A stretch of 64,000 nucleotides of DNA from positions 11,222,001 through 11,286,000 of the forward strand of contig OZ316893.1 in NCBI GenBank assembly GCA_973895155.1, given 5' to 3'. Each line of letters begins with the position of its first letter. The stretch's first letter is position 1. The position numbers were made by a program, and so were the translations under genes. The DNA is from Marsupella aquatica. Lineage: Eukaryota > Marchantiophyta. Under the pieces are notes generated by a model that was not told the origin of the DNA, did not search any database, and was given only the letters and a program-made list of their open reading frames with translations. Of the stretch, positions 10,601-21,444 are shown one piece after another.

Positions 10601-12780
10601 CCCTCAATCAGGGAAAACAAATGGCTTAACGGACAAAATGTTGCTCCAAGAACACAACTCCCAAAAATCTACTATGGATAATGACGCCAAAAACTTATTG
10701 GCGGTGGCCCTTTTATAGTGTCTGTTGACGGGTTTGCCCACGTGGCCACTTTTGATTGGCTGTCTTGCTAAACGACAAAATAGCAGAGAAGGGTATATTT
10801 CTTGGATTTTCAATTTGATTCTTACATGTGCTATGACGGGGCCAATGGTCCCAAGGAATGATTTTAAAGGGTAGTAGTGACGCACATATGTAAATAAATA
10901 GATTTGTGTCAAGTTTTTTTTCTTTTGTTCTCTTACAACCTTGCCGAAGATAGTTTATGCCTAGAATAGATAAGGTGGGTGTTGATGTTTTTTTATGTCC
11001 ACTTAGTTTTAGTTGTTGGCCAAGCCTTAGGAGTAAGGGGGGTTGGCCGCTGGCCGGTGCAAGACAAGGCATGTACCTTGGTGCCCTCCCATGTAGGAGC
11101 CGGAGATTTCCTATCTTTTTATTTTCTAAGCGGCCCTAGTATTAGCGTAATGGGGGCCGGGTGGAAGGGCGATAGTGGCCAAGCGCCACTTTTGGGTGCT
11201 GGCTAGCAACAAGGCGCCCCAGCATAGGGAGCCCTGACCTGCAAGGAGCCGGCCTGGGAGGAGTGGAGCCGGCCAAGGAGCAGGGCGGCCTGCAGGGCAG
11301 CAAGCCGGCCAGCAACAAGACGGCCTGAGGGGAGGAGCCCTGGCCACCAGAGGGCAAGCCCAATGAGACCCCGGCCAGGAGAATAGTGAGGGCTCCAATG
11401 GCCAATCCATAGATGAGGATCTTACTACAAGCGAGTAGTTAGATGAAGGTTAGTACGTGAGCCGTACGGACCTTGGCCACACAAAAGTCAAATTTTTAAT
11501 CTTCTCAGAATCAAAGACTTATAGGCTTATTGGAAGGATCTCGTCGAGCTGAATCTAACGATGTAAGACATGCCTCAAACGGAGTTAAAATGAGAGAGAT
11601 ACAGACCGGAGCGTTTTGGTGAAGAATTAGGGTCTGACACCGTACGGACGTCCGTACGGACTTCAAGAGAGTGACCTGCCCAAGTCGGGGCATGTGGCCA
11701 TGGCCAGGGTACCTCAATTTGATGTTGTGATGGGGGGCCAGGACCGTACGGACTATTTGGACGCGGCGGTGGCCAAGGTAGAGTTTGAGACTCGGTAGGC
11801 CATATCTCAGGCGTCTGATGTCCGTTTGGGGAGCCGTTTTCGGGGTTACGATCAGGATGGCCGTGGCTACTCATAAAATTTCTCAGGACCAGATTTTGAT
11901 CAACTTCTACTTTCGGCTATTTCCATGGCCAGAGTAGTGGGAGGCGTTGGCCGCCACGTAGTAGGGAGGTAGGTCATGGCCTACTCATATAGGACTTAGT
12001 CTAGTTTTGTTTAGGTGATGTGATGACTGACTAAGGCACCGTTGGCCTCACTTAGGTAGCAATAGGGTTAGGAGTGCATGTGTGTGCCGCATGTGTGTGC
12101 CGCATGTGTAGAAAGCTTTTAGGTTAGAGGCGCCGCCAGTGGATGGCGGCCAGCCAGGGCAGTGGCCGCCGCCACACCCTAGGGCTTGTGTGTTCACGCA
12201 TTGTTGTTTTCGGTATTTAGCCAGCAGCCTCCGGTAGAAGCAAGGGGGGAACTCAATCTAGTGTTGGTTTTAGGGAAGTTAGCTCATAGCCAGAAGCGGG
12301 AATCAAGCCAAAGTAGTGAGGTAGAGGTGTAGCACTTGCCCTATGAGGCAGGAGTTGGGAAGACGGCAAGAGGCTAGGTTGTCCTTGCAATGTGTTACAA
12401 CGTTTTGCCAAAAGATATGGATTTGGTTTGATTCCTCAAGTTATCTTTTCTGGTTCACGATTGTGTTCTTTCCCCAAGAAGTGTCTAAGGAATCCTTGCA
12501 CGGTTTGGTCAACCCTGTGAGAAGGAGGGGTGGTGACAGCACTCCACCAACAACCAGTAGGAGTGTGTGTGGTGTAGTCCATGGGACTTGATCAAAAGCA
12601 GAGAGGCTAGTCGGTAGACTTGATCAAAAATTACACTTCCAGGAACAGAATCAAACATACTCATCCTACATGCAATAGAATCCGAATAGCGTCCCTTCAC
12701 GTTCCCGTCATATGATAACAAACGATTTTAGTAGGAGGAAATACATATTTGTCGTGTAAATCGTTTGATAAGTAGGTGAC
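10601..12780. other. GC-rich repeat region, probable old retroelement sequence
   Basis: No intact gene is visible. At about 11220-11410 GCCGGCC and GGAGCC words recur in GC-rich sequence. CCGTACGGAC words occur at about 11464, 11640-11659 and 11742. At about 12080-12110 GTGTGTGCCGCAT is repeated in tandem. The block leads into the retroelement polyprotein fragment at 12800-13290, so a long-terminal-repeat or untranslated part of that element is plausible. I could not define LTR ends. Confidence 0.35.
11640..11659. repeat. Perfect 20-bp palindrome
   Basis: CCGTACGGACGTCCGTACGG equals its own reverse complement. It consists of two facing copies of CCGTACGGAC, a word that also occurs singly at about 11464 and 11742. 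A variant, TGTCCGTA/TACGGACA, forms two hairpins at 6213-6284. Confidence 0.75.
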
Positions 12781-12799
12781 AGGGTTGCCCTATTCAATC

Positions 12800-13290
12800 T
12801 GAGGGTTATGCACATGGCCATGGAGAATTTGGCCATTGCATAGCATAGGGACACACTACGTTATGCATAGCATAGGGGCACTTTTCAGCCGAAGGTTAGG
12901 AATTTTGAAGTGGGAGATTTTTTGTACTTGCAGCAGCAAGCTAACGACATCCTGGACACCTCTACCAATCGTACTATTCTATGGGTTAAGGCTATTTGAC
13001 CATCTGGAGTGCTAGAGTTACAAGGGGCAGATGGGCGCATAATTGTTGACAATGCCAAAAATTGCGCTCCTTGCCATCTGCCTAACCTGGATCCCACCAT
13101 TATGACTTCTACTTGGATTTCAGCTGTGGACTACCCTCGCAAAGTATTTTTGCAAATTGATGATGCTGATCAGATGCTGCTGTGTGACATTTGCAATGGA
13201 GGGTACCATATTTTCTGCCTTTGGCTTGAACTTACTCAGGTGCTAGAAGAATTATGGTTTTGCCCTTGGTGTGCTCCATGTGTTACCTAA
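12800..13290 (+). pseudogene. 3' end of a retroelement polyprotein with a C-terminal PHD finger
   Basis: The plus strand reads FEVGDFLYLQQQAND, then TILWVKAI, then GVLELQGADGR, NCAPCHLPNLDP and finally DDADQMLLCDICNGGYHIFC plus LWFCPWC. The first part has the look of the C-terminal region of Ty3/gypsy-type integrases (R-F-x-V-G-D-x-V-Y-L). The second part is a PHD finger with the usual MLLCDxC, GYHxxC and WFCPxC spacing. Premature stops occur before FEVGDF (two TAG) and between KAI and PSGV (TGA). The first Cys pair of the finger is altered (KVFLQIDD), so the copy is dead. A PHD finger could target integration to modified chromatin; that is inference. Confidence 0.7.
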
Positions 13291-13519
13291 ATTTTCTTAA
13301 GCCCTCCTTTTGGCTGTGGTCTGGGGGGATACAAAGATATACACTTCCACTACTACATACCACTTCATTTGTTTTTTTCTTGGCACTTGTAAATGTGATG
13401 AGATTTTTTCTAAGCATGTTGGTTGCTACCGGCTTGCAGATATGCATTGTCAATGACTTGTATGTTTTTGATGCACTATGGTTACAATACTATGTGTCAC
13501 GACAGTTTTACCTGATGAT

Positions 13520-13715
13520 ATCTTTGACATAACATCATCTTTTTTTACTTGACAACGTGTTTCACATAATGACATTTTTTACTTCATGACATCTTTTTAC
13601 TTCACAACATCTTTGGTGATACAACTTCTTTTTACTTCATGACATCTTTTACATAGCGACATCTTTGGCAACACTACTTCTCTTTTCTTGACGACATCTT
13701 GTGTGCAACACATGG
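13520..13715. repeat. Degenerate minisatellite, ACATCTTTTTACTTCA unit
   Basis: At least six imperfect units of about 20-35 bases built on GACATCTTTTTACTTCA follow one another, with variants ACAACATCTTTGG and ACGACATCTTG. The array lies directly downstream of the retroelement fragment. It does not encode a plausible protein. Confidence 0.7.
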
Positions 13716-13879
13716 GCATTGAGCTAGTAGGTTTATATTAAGTTACTGGAAGTTCCCAATTCATCTTCTTAATCCCCATTACTGGTTGTTTTGCCTTCAA
13801 TGCAAATGTAGGTGAATACTTGCACAACATTCATGCATTAGTGAAAAAATGAACCTTAGTTCTATGGTGCTGTCTCTCA

Positions 13880-14965
13880 AATCCGTACAGTAGTTGACAT
13901 TGGTGCGCATTGAACACTAGGCTGGTCACTCCACATCTCTACAACTAAGCCCAAAAGTAGTTGACATAGGGGTGCAAAACAATGTAGAATGATGAACATT
14001 ATGCTGGTCACCCCACATCTATATATCTAATTGCCAGGAGAAGCTAGAGTTGCGATTTAGGCTTCTAGAGTGAAGCCTCTAGACTGCGACCCTAGGGCCC
14101 CACCAAATTTTATGTACTGTTTATTATGTACCCACCAAATCATTATATGCATGATAAACCTTTGTCATCATTTCTATTAATATTCAAAGGAACGGGCATT
14201 GAGGCAGTGACTCTAAGGTCAGATCAAATTTTTATGTAGAGGATGTTATGAATAGGATAATGTCCTCCTTAGTGGGCATCATGGGATATAATCCCCCCCC
14301 CCAAAACAAGGCAGTAGCCCAATTTTTGAGGAGCATTATTCTCATAATGCTCTTAACTACACTAGTAAATTGACATACCAAAACAGTTGAGTGATTTTTT
14401 TATAAGAGACAAGAAAAAATGAATCTCTAAAATAGAAAAATGAAGTTCAAGGGCTATGCAAAAAACATGAAAAACGCTAAAAACAAATCTTGTGATTTTG
14501 ATACAATTTTATGATTTTGTTTTATATGGTAAGACTATATTGGGTATCTAACTTTGCTACATTTATGGTGTTTGGCATAATCCACTCCTCAAAAGAAGGG
14601 AGGCATGGAAAATCAAAACACTCAGAAATTAAAAAAATTAAAAAAATTAAAAAAAGTCTTTACCTACAGTCGGCCAACATCATGTTGAATTTTTGCCATC
14701 ATGTCTATTAATATTCAAAAAATAGGCAGTGGGGCTAGGAGACATGGAAAAAGAACTGTATATGAACACTTGACTGGTCACTCCACCCTCAAGTAGTTCA
14801 CATATGCCACAGTTGGTCACTATAAATACTGGCCACTATGCATTCAGATCAGTTGGTCACTCATACTTTACTGGTCACCCCACGTCGCACATATGCCACA
14901 GTTGGTCACTATGGATATAAATACAGTTGAGTAGGTCACTATGGATACAGCTGAGTTGGGTCACT
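13880..14965. repeat. Dispersed short repeats around CTGGTCACTCCAC
   Basis: GCTGGTCAC(T/C)CCACATCT recurs at about 13920 and 14012. CAGTTGGTCACTAT, ATATGCCACAGTTGGTCACT and related words recur several times between 14760 and 14960. The intervening sequence is AT-rich and includes a 10-base C run at 14293-14302. No gene is visible in this stretch. Confidence 0.6.
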
Positions 14966-15011
14966 CACAATGCAAACAGTAGACATGTGCATAAAAGCCT
15001 TCTCAACTGGG

Positions 15012-15117
15012 TTTGACCAAGTGGTTTTGACCAAGGCGCTCTTCAGTTTTCTCAGGCGGTTTTTGAGTTTTGACCACCAAGGGTCTCGTTAGTTTTCTCA
15101 AGTGTACTTTGACCAGA
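15012..15117 (+). promoter_or_regulatory. Cluster of four W-box motifs (TTTGACCA)
   Basis: TTTGACCA occurs at about 15012, 15027, 15069 and 15108, all on the plus strand. TTGACC/T is the core site for plant WRKY factors. The cluster has no assigned gene immediately downstream, so a regulatory role is only suggested. The flanking sequence carries related words (TTTTCTCA), so the sites may have multiplied by local duplication. Confidence 0.4.
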
Positions 15118-16350
15118 CTTGCCGAGAGCTATTCACCAAAGGGCTCTTCGAGTGCATTTTCCCAAGATTTTTCCTACACGGTTGGCGATACTTTTATCGA
15201 AGAAATCATGACGTTGTAAATTGTCAAAAAGCATGGAAACGTGATCCTCGAGAGAAAGTGCTTCTCGTTGGCAATGACTGGGCTTTCAAGTCACAGGAGA
15301 TGGCACGATCCAGTTAGGCCTACGGAGTTTTGCGTATCAGTCTGGGCTTCTAAAAGCCATGGCAGATATGCAGGCTGTCAACATTGACAGAACTGGAGAC
15401 ACTTTACACGACCCACGAAGGGTTAATGGTGAGACTCTCATCAAAGCGAAATTGGATGCAGCGAGGTTAGTCGATCTCTGCTGTCTGTCCGCCATAGCAA
15501 ACGTCCAAATCACACTCCTTACCTTTACTTTCGCTATGAAAGATTTCACTCAATTCCATTGAGAGAAACAGCGTACAGCTCGAGTGCAGAACTCACAGAT
15601 TCCTGTCCTTTCGTATTTCAGAACGGTAGCGGGAGTGTTAAACCCAGCTCTCCGACACTTCCACCCTTCGACGAAAGAAAGCAGAACCTCCAAAATCAGA
15701 ACAAAAAGCCCGAGAAGGGGAGAAAGGATTTGGGCACCTCAACGGCGATCGTTGCAAAAACACCTCCAGCAGGCTGGAAAAGCTTTGAATCCTCAATGAA
15801 CTGGGATTACACACAAGTAGGTCTTTACATCAAATGTATAACGACCTGCAATTTTTGTTTCGAATATCTACAAGCTGACCTCTTTTCAATTTGATAATCA
15901 GTAGGGCCGATTTGCTCTCTCGCAAATGCTAACCCGAATGCTAACCGACAGCCGTAGCTACTTACCCCTGCAAATGTACACAATCCTAGCTTCAAACACT
16001 AACTTGTCCAGAAAAAAAATCGATTTGTTTGTGCCACTGCGGACCTTTCAATCAGTCCAACCTATGCAGAAACCTGTGAGGACTTCCAATCCAATCTATA
16101 CAAACCTCTGGACGGAAATTCCTTTGATTCGCTCCTCTATGCTCTATTCGAACTCTCCACAGAGTGCGTCAAATCTTCTACCCATCTCAATAAATTCAGT
16201 GGCGCAACGGTTTCCTGCAGCTGGTTGGTTCACAGGGCTGAAGAGGGCTGGGATCATAGCGGTCTTGTCGACCCCAACAGCAGCATCAAGGGGAGCCTCC
16301 ACTTTGCCTCAGTTGATAACGTCAGGTTCCGGCGCACTACACTCCTAACA
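15118..16350. other. Unassigned stretch downstream of the RxxS-repeat gene
   Basis: Several short plus-strand frames (15359-15562, 15559-15894, 15926-16348) have no recognisable domain. The last lies antisense to the probable 3' untranslated region of the minus-strand gene ending at 16353. I do not call any of them. Confidence 0.4.
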
Positions 16351-16352
16351 AA

Positions 16353-17201
16353 CTAATGTTTCTGATTCACTTTGTCCGGCCCTGCTTGCACCGATGACAG
16401 GTCTGTGGCCCGCTCTTGCAAGAAGGTGTCCCGCCCTGAAGCGAAAAGGTTGGATTCCGCCTTTTTCTTCGAGGACATGCTCCTCCCAAATGTGTTGCGT
16501 GTGTGCCTGCTCAACCCTATGATCCCGGTGGAGGATTGGCGATTCAGCCCTGCGATCCCAGTGGAGGTTTGGCGATGGAGCCCTGGAATCCCCGTCGATA
16601 GATTGCGACTCAGCCCCGGGATCCCAGCCGAGGCATTGCGGGTCAGCCCTGCAATTCCATTCGAGGTATTCCTCGTCATCATAAATGGTGCGGTCTGCGA
16701 TTCCTTGTTCTCAGACATTTGCCTGCTGAGGGAAATGGAAACCTGTCTGCTGAGCGAGGCATTCAGCATCTCCTCATGCTCCCGATCCCGGCGCTGAGAC
16801 ACGTTCCGGCTCATGACGGTCTCACCATAGTAGGCGTGATGCCCTGCCACGAGATCCACGAAGTCTCCCTTCTCCGCAGCCATCATGCAACTGTTGATGT
16901 AGTAATCACGGAACCTGCCCAAGAACTTCTTCGGATAGAGCGCGCTGAAGCATCCCGCCATTCCTTTCTTCTGCTTCTTCTGGTCTCTACTTTGCGCTGC
17001 TTGGAGCTTCTGGCTCGCCGCTGCCAATGTAGCTGCGATTTCGTCGTCTGTCAGCCCCCGCTCATCATTGGGCACCTTTCCTCCTGCTCCTGCTCCGACT
17101 GGCTTCAGAGCGGCATCGAGCCCCATAGAAACCTTCGCCTCTACTGCTGCGTCGCTGCTCACTTTCCCGTTGGCGACCGGTGCAGATACCACGGTTGCCA
17201 T
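16353..17201 (-). CDS. Unrecognised protein with five 11-residue RxxS repeats
   Basis: A single uninterrupted frame. The first ATG at 17237 gives 294 residues. The second, at 17201, lies in AACAATGGC, the plant consensus start context, and gives 282 residues; I prefer it. In 294-residue numbering: Ala/Val-rich 13-55; KKQKKGMAGCFSALYPKKF, basic, at about 87-105; then RFRDYYINSCMMAAEKGDF. At 188-242 five tandem repeats read TRNTSNGIAGL, TRNASAGIPGL, SRNLSTGIPGL, HRQTSTGIAGL and NRQSSTGIIGL (bases 16512-16676). Three more RxxS sites (SRNVS, SRQVS, SRQMS) precede them. R-x-x-S is the substrate pattern of CDPK/SnRK/PKA-type kinases, so multisite phosphorylation is a reasonable inference. No catalytic motif, signal peptide or membrane segment is seen. 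GC content and codon use are higher than in the flanks, which supports a real gene. Confidence 0.75.
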   Translation of the reverse strand: MATVVSAPVANGKVSSDAAVEAKVSMGLDAALKPVGAGAGGKVPNDERGLTDDEIAATLAAASQKLQAAQSRDQKKQKKGMAGCFSALYPKKFLGRFRDYYINSCMMAAEKGDFVDLVAGHHAYYGETVMSRNVSQRRDREHEEMLNASLSRQVSISLSRQMSENKESQTAPFMMTRNTSNGIAGLTRNASAGIPGLSRNLSTGIPGLHRQTSTGIAGLNRQSSTGIIGLSRHTRNTFGRSMSSKKKAESNLFASGRDTFLQERATDLSSVQAGPDKVNQKH

Positions 17202-17239
17202 TGTTTGCTGTTTGTTGCTCTCTCCTTGTGCCCCCATTT

Positions 17240-18405
17240 GGAATCTCGAGGTCCTTCCCGACTCCAGCCTCCCTCATGTACAAAAAGGATGCTCAGACTA
17301 TCTTTCAAGTAGACCTCATTCTCAACCCGCTCATGAGTAACAGTTGTGACATACCCCGTCCTCCCGTGAACGATCAGTATCGACTCCCTAATTGACCTTG
17401 ACTGTCTCCGCAATTCAACCGAATCTCACTCCACTCGAAATAATTCACCACAACATCTTTGAGAACTCTATGATCTCAACCATCAGACATCGATTCGACT
17501 AATCATTGTGAAAATCGACCGCAATCTTATCGATTCGTCGAATCCATACAAACAACAAATTGGTGTAGTCAACGAGGCGCGTAAACGCGTTTCTTCCAAT
17601 TTCACACGAGCCTACGCTTCGTGATCAAGACCACCGTGTCACTTTCAGCACGAGACCACAATAACAGCCCGCCACCGAGTACGAATCATGAGACCACTCG
17701 AGCACAACTGCACAAGCAAACTTCCCTCGAAAGAAGAAGAGCATTACCGCATTCGATTCATGGGTCACACTCGTAAGCAAGCTCCCACGAGCTGGAGGAG
17801 CACAACCACAAGCTTGGCGGCACTGAAGCAGCAGCAGAAGATTGAAAAAGCTCGGAGAATTTACGAACTTGATGACTACCGTCTACCGTAGTCTCTGATA
17901 GTCTGATCAGTGAGCTCCAGAGTACAAATGAAGCTCGGAGCTCAAAAACTACTAATGAATGGTGATGTGCCGTAGGTAGGTGGTGAGGTTTGCAAGGTAA
18001 TAAAGGGTGCCATTACTCTGTTCCTCGTCAAGGCAAAGTTGACGACACTGGGGATTTATTAGACACCGTCCTCATCGGCTGCGGAATGAATGGCTGACTC
18101 TGAATGGCAGGACGAACAGGGCATGGCAGTCTCACGCAGATCTGAGCAGTCTGGAACTCTGGACTGTGACTCTGGGGAGTGTGTACGTAAATTGGTCTGA
18201 CGACGTGAGAATCTAACTTTCTTTCCTCGAAGTCTCGAACCGACAGTTGAGGTCTGACCTTCGCGACGACGCCTCTGCAAAATGCGGTGAATCTACGTCA
18301 CTACACATCATGGTTCCACTTGACTGCAAATTGCTGCTCCTCACAATGACACAATCCTTCTTCCTTAAGGCATGGCTGTGACTTTGTTCTCATCTCTCGT
18401 CCGCT
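17240..18405. other. Upstream region of the RxxS-repeat gene, no gene seen
   Basis: This is the presumed promoter and 5' leader of the minus-strand gene at 16353-17201. Short frames exist on both strands (for example 17688-17891 plus), but none has recognisable features. No clear TATA box could be placed with confidence. Confidence 0.35.
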
Positions 18406-18426
18406 ACATTAACCTTTCTTGTGTGC

Positions 18427-18580
18427 TCTACATTAACCTTTCTTGTATGCTTTGTTTCCTGGCACTATAGGGGGTCTCAAATATGGGCCTGTCATTGGTG
18501 TTCTCTACATAAACCTTTCTTGTATGCTTTGCTTCCTGGCACTATAGGGGATCTCAAATATGGGGCTATCATTGGTGTTC
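18427..18580. repeat. 76-bp tandem duplication
   Basis: Two near-identical units start at 18427 and 18503. Each begins CTCTACAT(T/A)AACCTTTCTT and contains GGCACTATAGGGG and ATTGGTGTTC. A partial copy (GCTACATTAACCTTTCTT) precedes them at about 18410. The sequence after the second unit ends GTGATGTGATGAGGGCCCCC, which weakly recalls the MITE right end. Confidence 0.8.
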
Positions 18581-18609
18581 CATTGCCCGTGATGTGATGA
18601 GGGCCCCCC

Positions 18610-19215
18610 GAACACAGCACCCAGGCACTATATTCAAATAGTGCCCAATGGGGCGTTATATTCTAATAGTGTGCCCAGGGCGTTGTGTTTGAGTTTTGAC
18701 ACTATGTTTTGGCTATGTTTTGGAATTTTTTAACCTTGTGGCGTTATGTTTGAATAGTGGCGTTGTGTTCAAACTTAGACATTGTGATGAATTTAGGATG
18801 TAAACAGGAATAATAGGCATACTATAATTTAGGGTGTAAGCAGGAATGAAAGGCTAATGCTTTCAGACCATTTCAGCCCTGGCCAAATTTGGTGAGACAA
18901 AATAGAATAACGGTTTAGAAAATAATTCTCTGATTTCTACTACATTTGCACATAGATGTAACTATATGCAGAGTTGTCAATTGAGTATGTGTGGGCAATA
19001 TTGCTCCTAGCATTGTTGTCAATATGTGATGGCTATCAAAGGCTTTTTGTTTACTTTGATTATGTCTTGATTGTAATTCATAAACTTGCACTTTTTGTGT
19101 TCAATTCTGTCAAGATTAGGAAAAAACTCAAACACAACCCTGAACATTCAAACACAACGCCATATTTGAACACAATGCCCAGGTGTTGTGGTAAAATGAC
19201 GTTGTGTTTGAGTTA
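18610..19215. mobile_element. Candidate non-autonomous element with CGTTGTGTTTGA repeats in both orientations
   Basis: GGCGTTGTGTTTGA-like words cluster in plus orientation at 18650-18780. They reappear mostly in minus orientation (TCAAACACAACGCC) at 19125-19190, and a last plus copy sits at about 19200. Subterminal repeats in opposite orientation with a non-coding AT-rich centre are typical of small DNA transposons. Exact termini and target duplications could not be fixed. Confidence 0.4.
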
Positions 19216-19219
19216 AAAC

Positions 19220-21040
19220 GGTTTTTTCTTACCAAGACTTAAAAATTTCAAATTTTGAACATGGCGCCCTGTTCAGGGGAAGACGGTAGGCAAGTTTATC
19301 GGCAGTAAGGAATTTTGCACCTCAATGGTTATGGGCCCATACGTGTGACTTTTGGGTGGAGGAACTACTATAGTCGTGCTAGAGTGGGTTTAGCACCAGA
19401 ACTTCCTCAACATACTGAGAAGAGTAATTGGGAATTGGACTTACAGGCTGGTTCAGCTATACTAACTTGCTCCCCAATGGACCAGACAGCAGACCTCTTG
19501 GAGTGATCTTATATTGGGAAAGGGGCACACCCTTTCTCATCTAAACATCTATTTAAACACTATATTATGCAACCTTGCCTAGTTTCTTCTTTCTCATGGT
19601 CTGTGTATGAAATGTAGTTCTAGCTGGCAAAATATTCCTCGCCATTCTATTATGGTGGCATTCCGAGTGGCGTGTTTCTTTAAGTATGACATGGACCTAA
19701 ACTAAGGCACCACTTTGCACCTTTCCATGCCTCACCCGTTACTTGCACATTCTTCAAATCCAGTTGCCAGTCCTACCTGAAGCCTGCCACCAAATTTTAC
19801 AAGGGAGGGAAAAAAGGGTAAGGGCAACTGTGTTTAATTGCTGCCCTCTTCCCTCAATGCCCAATCTGTGAGACCTAGGAGCTTGAATGTTGCAGCATTT
19901 TGGAGCTTTCGGGGAAGAGGGCTATGTCCATAAACTCTGAAAGTTGCTACCCGAGTCACCACAATAGCTTTCTTTGGACAGCAGAGGTCTGCGGCTGCAA
20001 CTAGGTCTTAAAGTGTTACAGAGAAAGATATTGGTTTGGATACCAAGTTGACTTCGTTCTAGTCATGGCTTGGGGGCTATCCTGCTGGTTCAAACTCTCT
20101 GTTGGGAGCCAGTAGGTTTGGAGTTCAACTCGCCAACGGGAACTTTTGGGTTTGGGGCAATAATATATATTGAATTGTTCCTGGAAATCATGAGGGCTAA
20201 CGAGACTCCAGCTAATGGGTTCATGTGTTGTGGAGAATGTAGGACTGTCAGCGTCTGAAAGGAATGTGCGTTTTCAGCTCATCTATTTATTCTATCTGCT
20301 GTACCTGAGTCAATAGTTGGGGAGACTTGTTGCATCAGCTCGAGTACAATAATGTAGTTGTTGTTATTATTCTTACTGTGGGGGGAATGGACCATACTGT
20401 GCCAACCTGTTTCTATTTTAAAGTTCTTCTGGCAAATCAAATTGCCAAGCCCTAACGACTTTGGTATGAACAAGAGGAGCATTGAATTGTGATTGCTTCT
20501 CCTTGTGACTGATATGTACATTTGAAATTAACAAAGGGAGAAAGGGGAATGAAAAATCCAACCCAAGCAAATAGACATCACCCAAAACATAGAAACACCA
20601 TAATGTGCAATCCAGCTCTTTCTTTCCCGTGGTGTATTTGCCAAATGTGATTCTGGAACCTCCTTGTGAATTTGATTATGGTGGCCATTTTTCCTGGCCA
20701 ATTGATAGGTCCAAAGATGTCAATGTGCACTTCTTCCATGCCTCATAGAAAACCTCTACATGGATGACCAAAGAGGGTTCTGGTCTAGTAGAACACACAC
20801 TCTTCACTTTAGTTCTTGGATAGTTTGCCAACTTTAACAACTTTATCATGTTTTACTTTGTATTTTTCAAACAAACAAAAAATGTGACTGTCCTTATTTT
20901 TGAAACAAACTAATCTAGAAAAACCTGGCAATAACATTTTGAAATAATCACATATACATAATTTGGATTTTACATCCCATCAGTAGGGTTTTACTCTTTT
21001 AATAGGTCTCTCGCTCTTGGTCTCATTGTCCGGGTTTAGT
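19220..21040. other. Gene-free stretch
   Basis: Only short chance frames are present. Nothing with domain character, no splice-joined series and no RNA gene were recognised. Confidence 0.45.
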
Positions 21041-21079
21041 CCTTTTTGTTCTTTGGATATACATACACTGTTCTTTGTA

Positions 21080-21440
21080 ATTAGTGTGACTAACACTAAT
21101 TTGAGAGTTCCAATTGTCAAGGTTTACTCACTAAGTAGTGTTAGTCACACTCAGTTAATTTGTGCTAACATTATTATTTTCCATGCACATGAATTAGTGT
21201 TATTGTGGTCTCAAGAGTAAAACAGAAAAAAAAACTATTTTGAAAGATTCACAAGAATTAGTGTTACTTTGGACTCAAAATCATCTACTTTCTATTAGCA
21301 ATTTAGACAGAAATGGAAATTTTCATATCACAAAACTGACTTAAGTAAGTGTTATTTAGAGTCAAAGTAGTTTTTACCAAAATTAGTGTTCTTAATATTA
21401 ATTTTGTATTAATGCTAATTCTTGCATAACACTAATTATG
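21080..21440. repeat. Cluster of ATTAGTGTTA motifs in both orientations
   Basis: At 21080-21100 ATTAGTGT and ACACTAAT face each other across five bases. Related words follow at about 21138, 21192, 21258, 21340, 21383 and, inverted, 21426. The flanks of several copies (AAGAATTAGTGTTA, GACTCAA) also match, with spacings between about 40 and 80 bases. This could be subterminal repeats of a small transposon or a protein-binding array. Confidence 0.6.
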
Positions 21441-21444
21441 ATGA

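Noticed and set aside
11126-11410. Pro/Ala-rich minus-strand frames
   Set aside because: Produced by repeated GC-rich words; both overlapping frames look equally open, which indicates composition rather than coding.
16719-17312. 197-codon plus-strand frame
   Set aside because: Antisense shadow of the RxxS-repeat gene; its apparent length comes from the GC-rich coding strand opposite.
18465-18610. Fifth copy of the hAT-like MITE
   Set aside because: GGGGGTCTCA and GTGATGTGATGAGGGCCCCC recall the MITE ends, but the interior is a tandem duplication and there is no target duplication.
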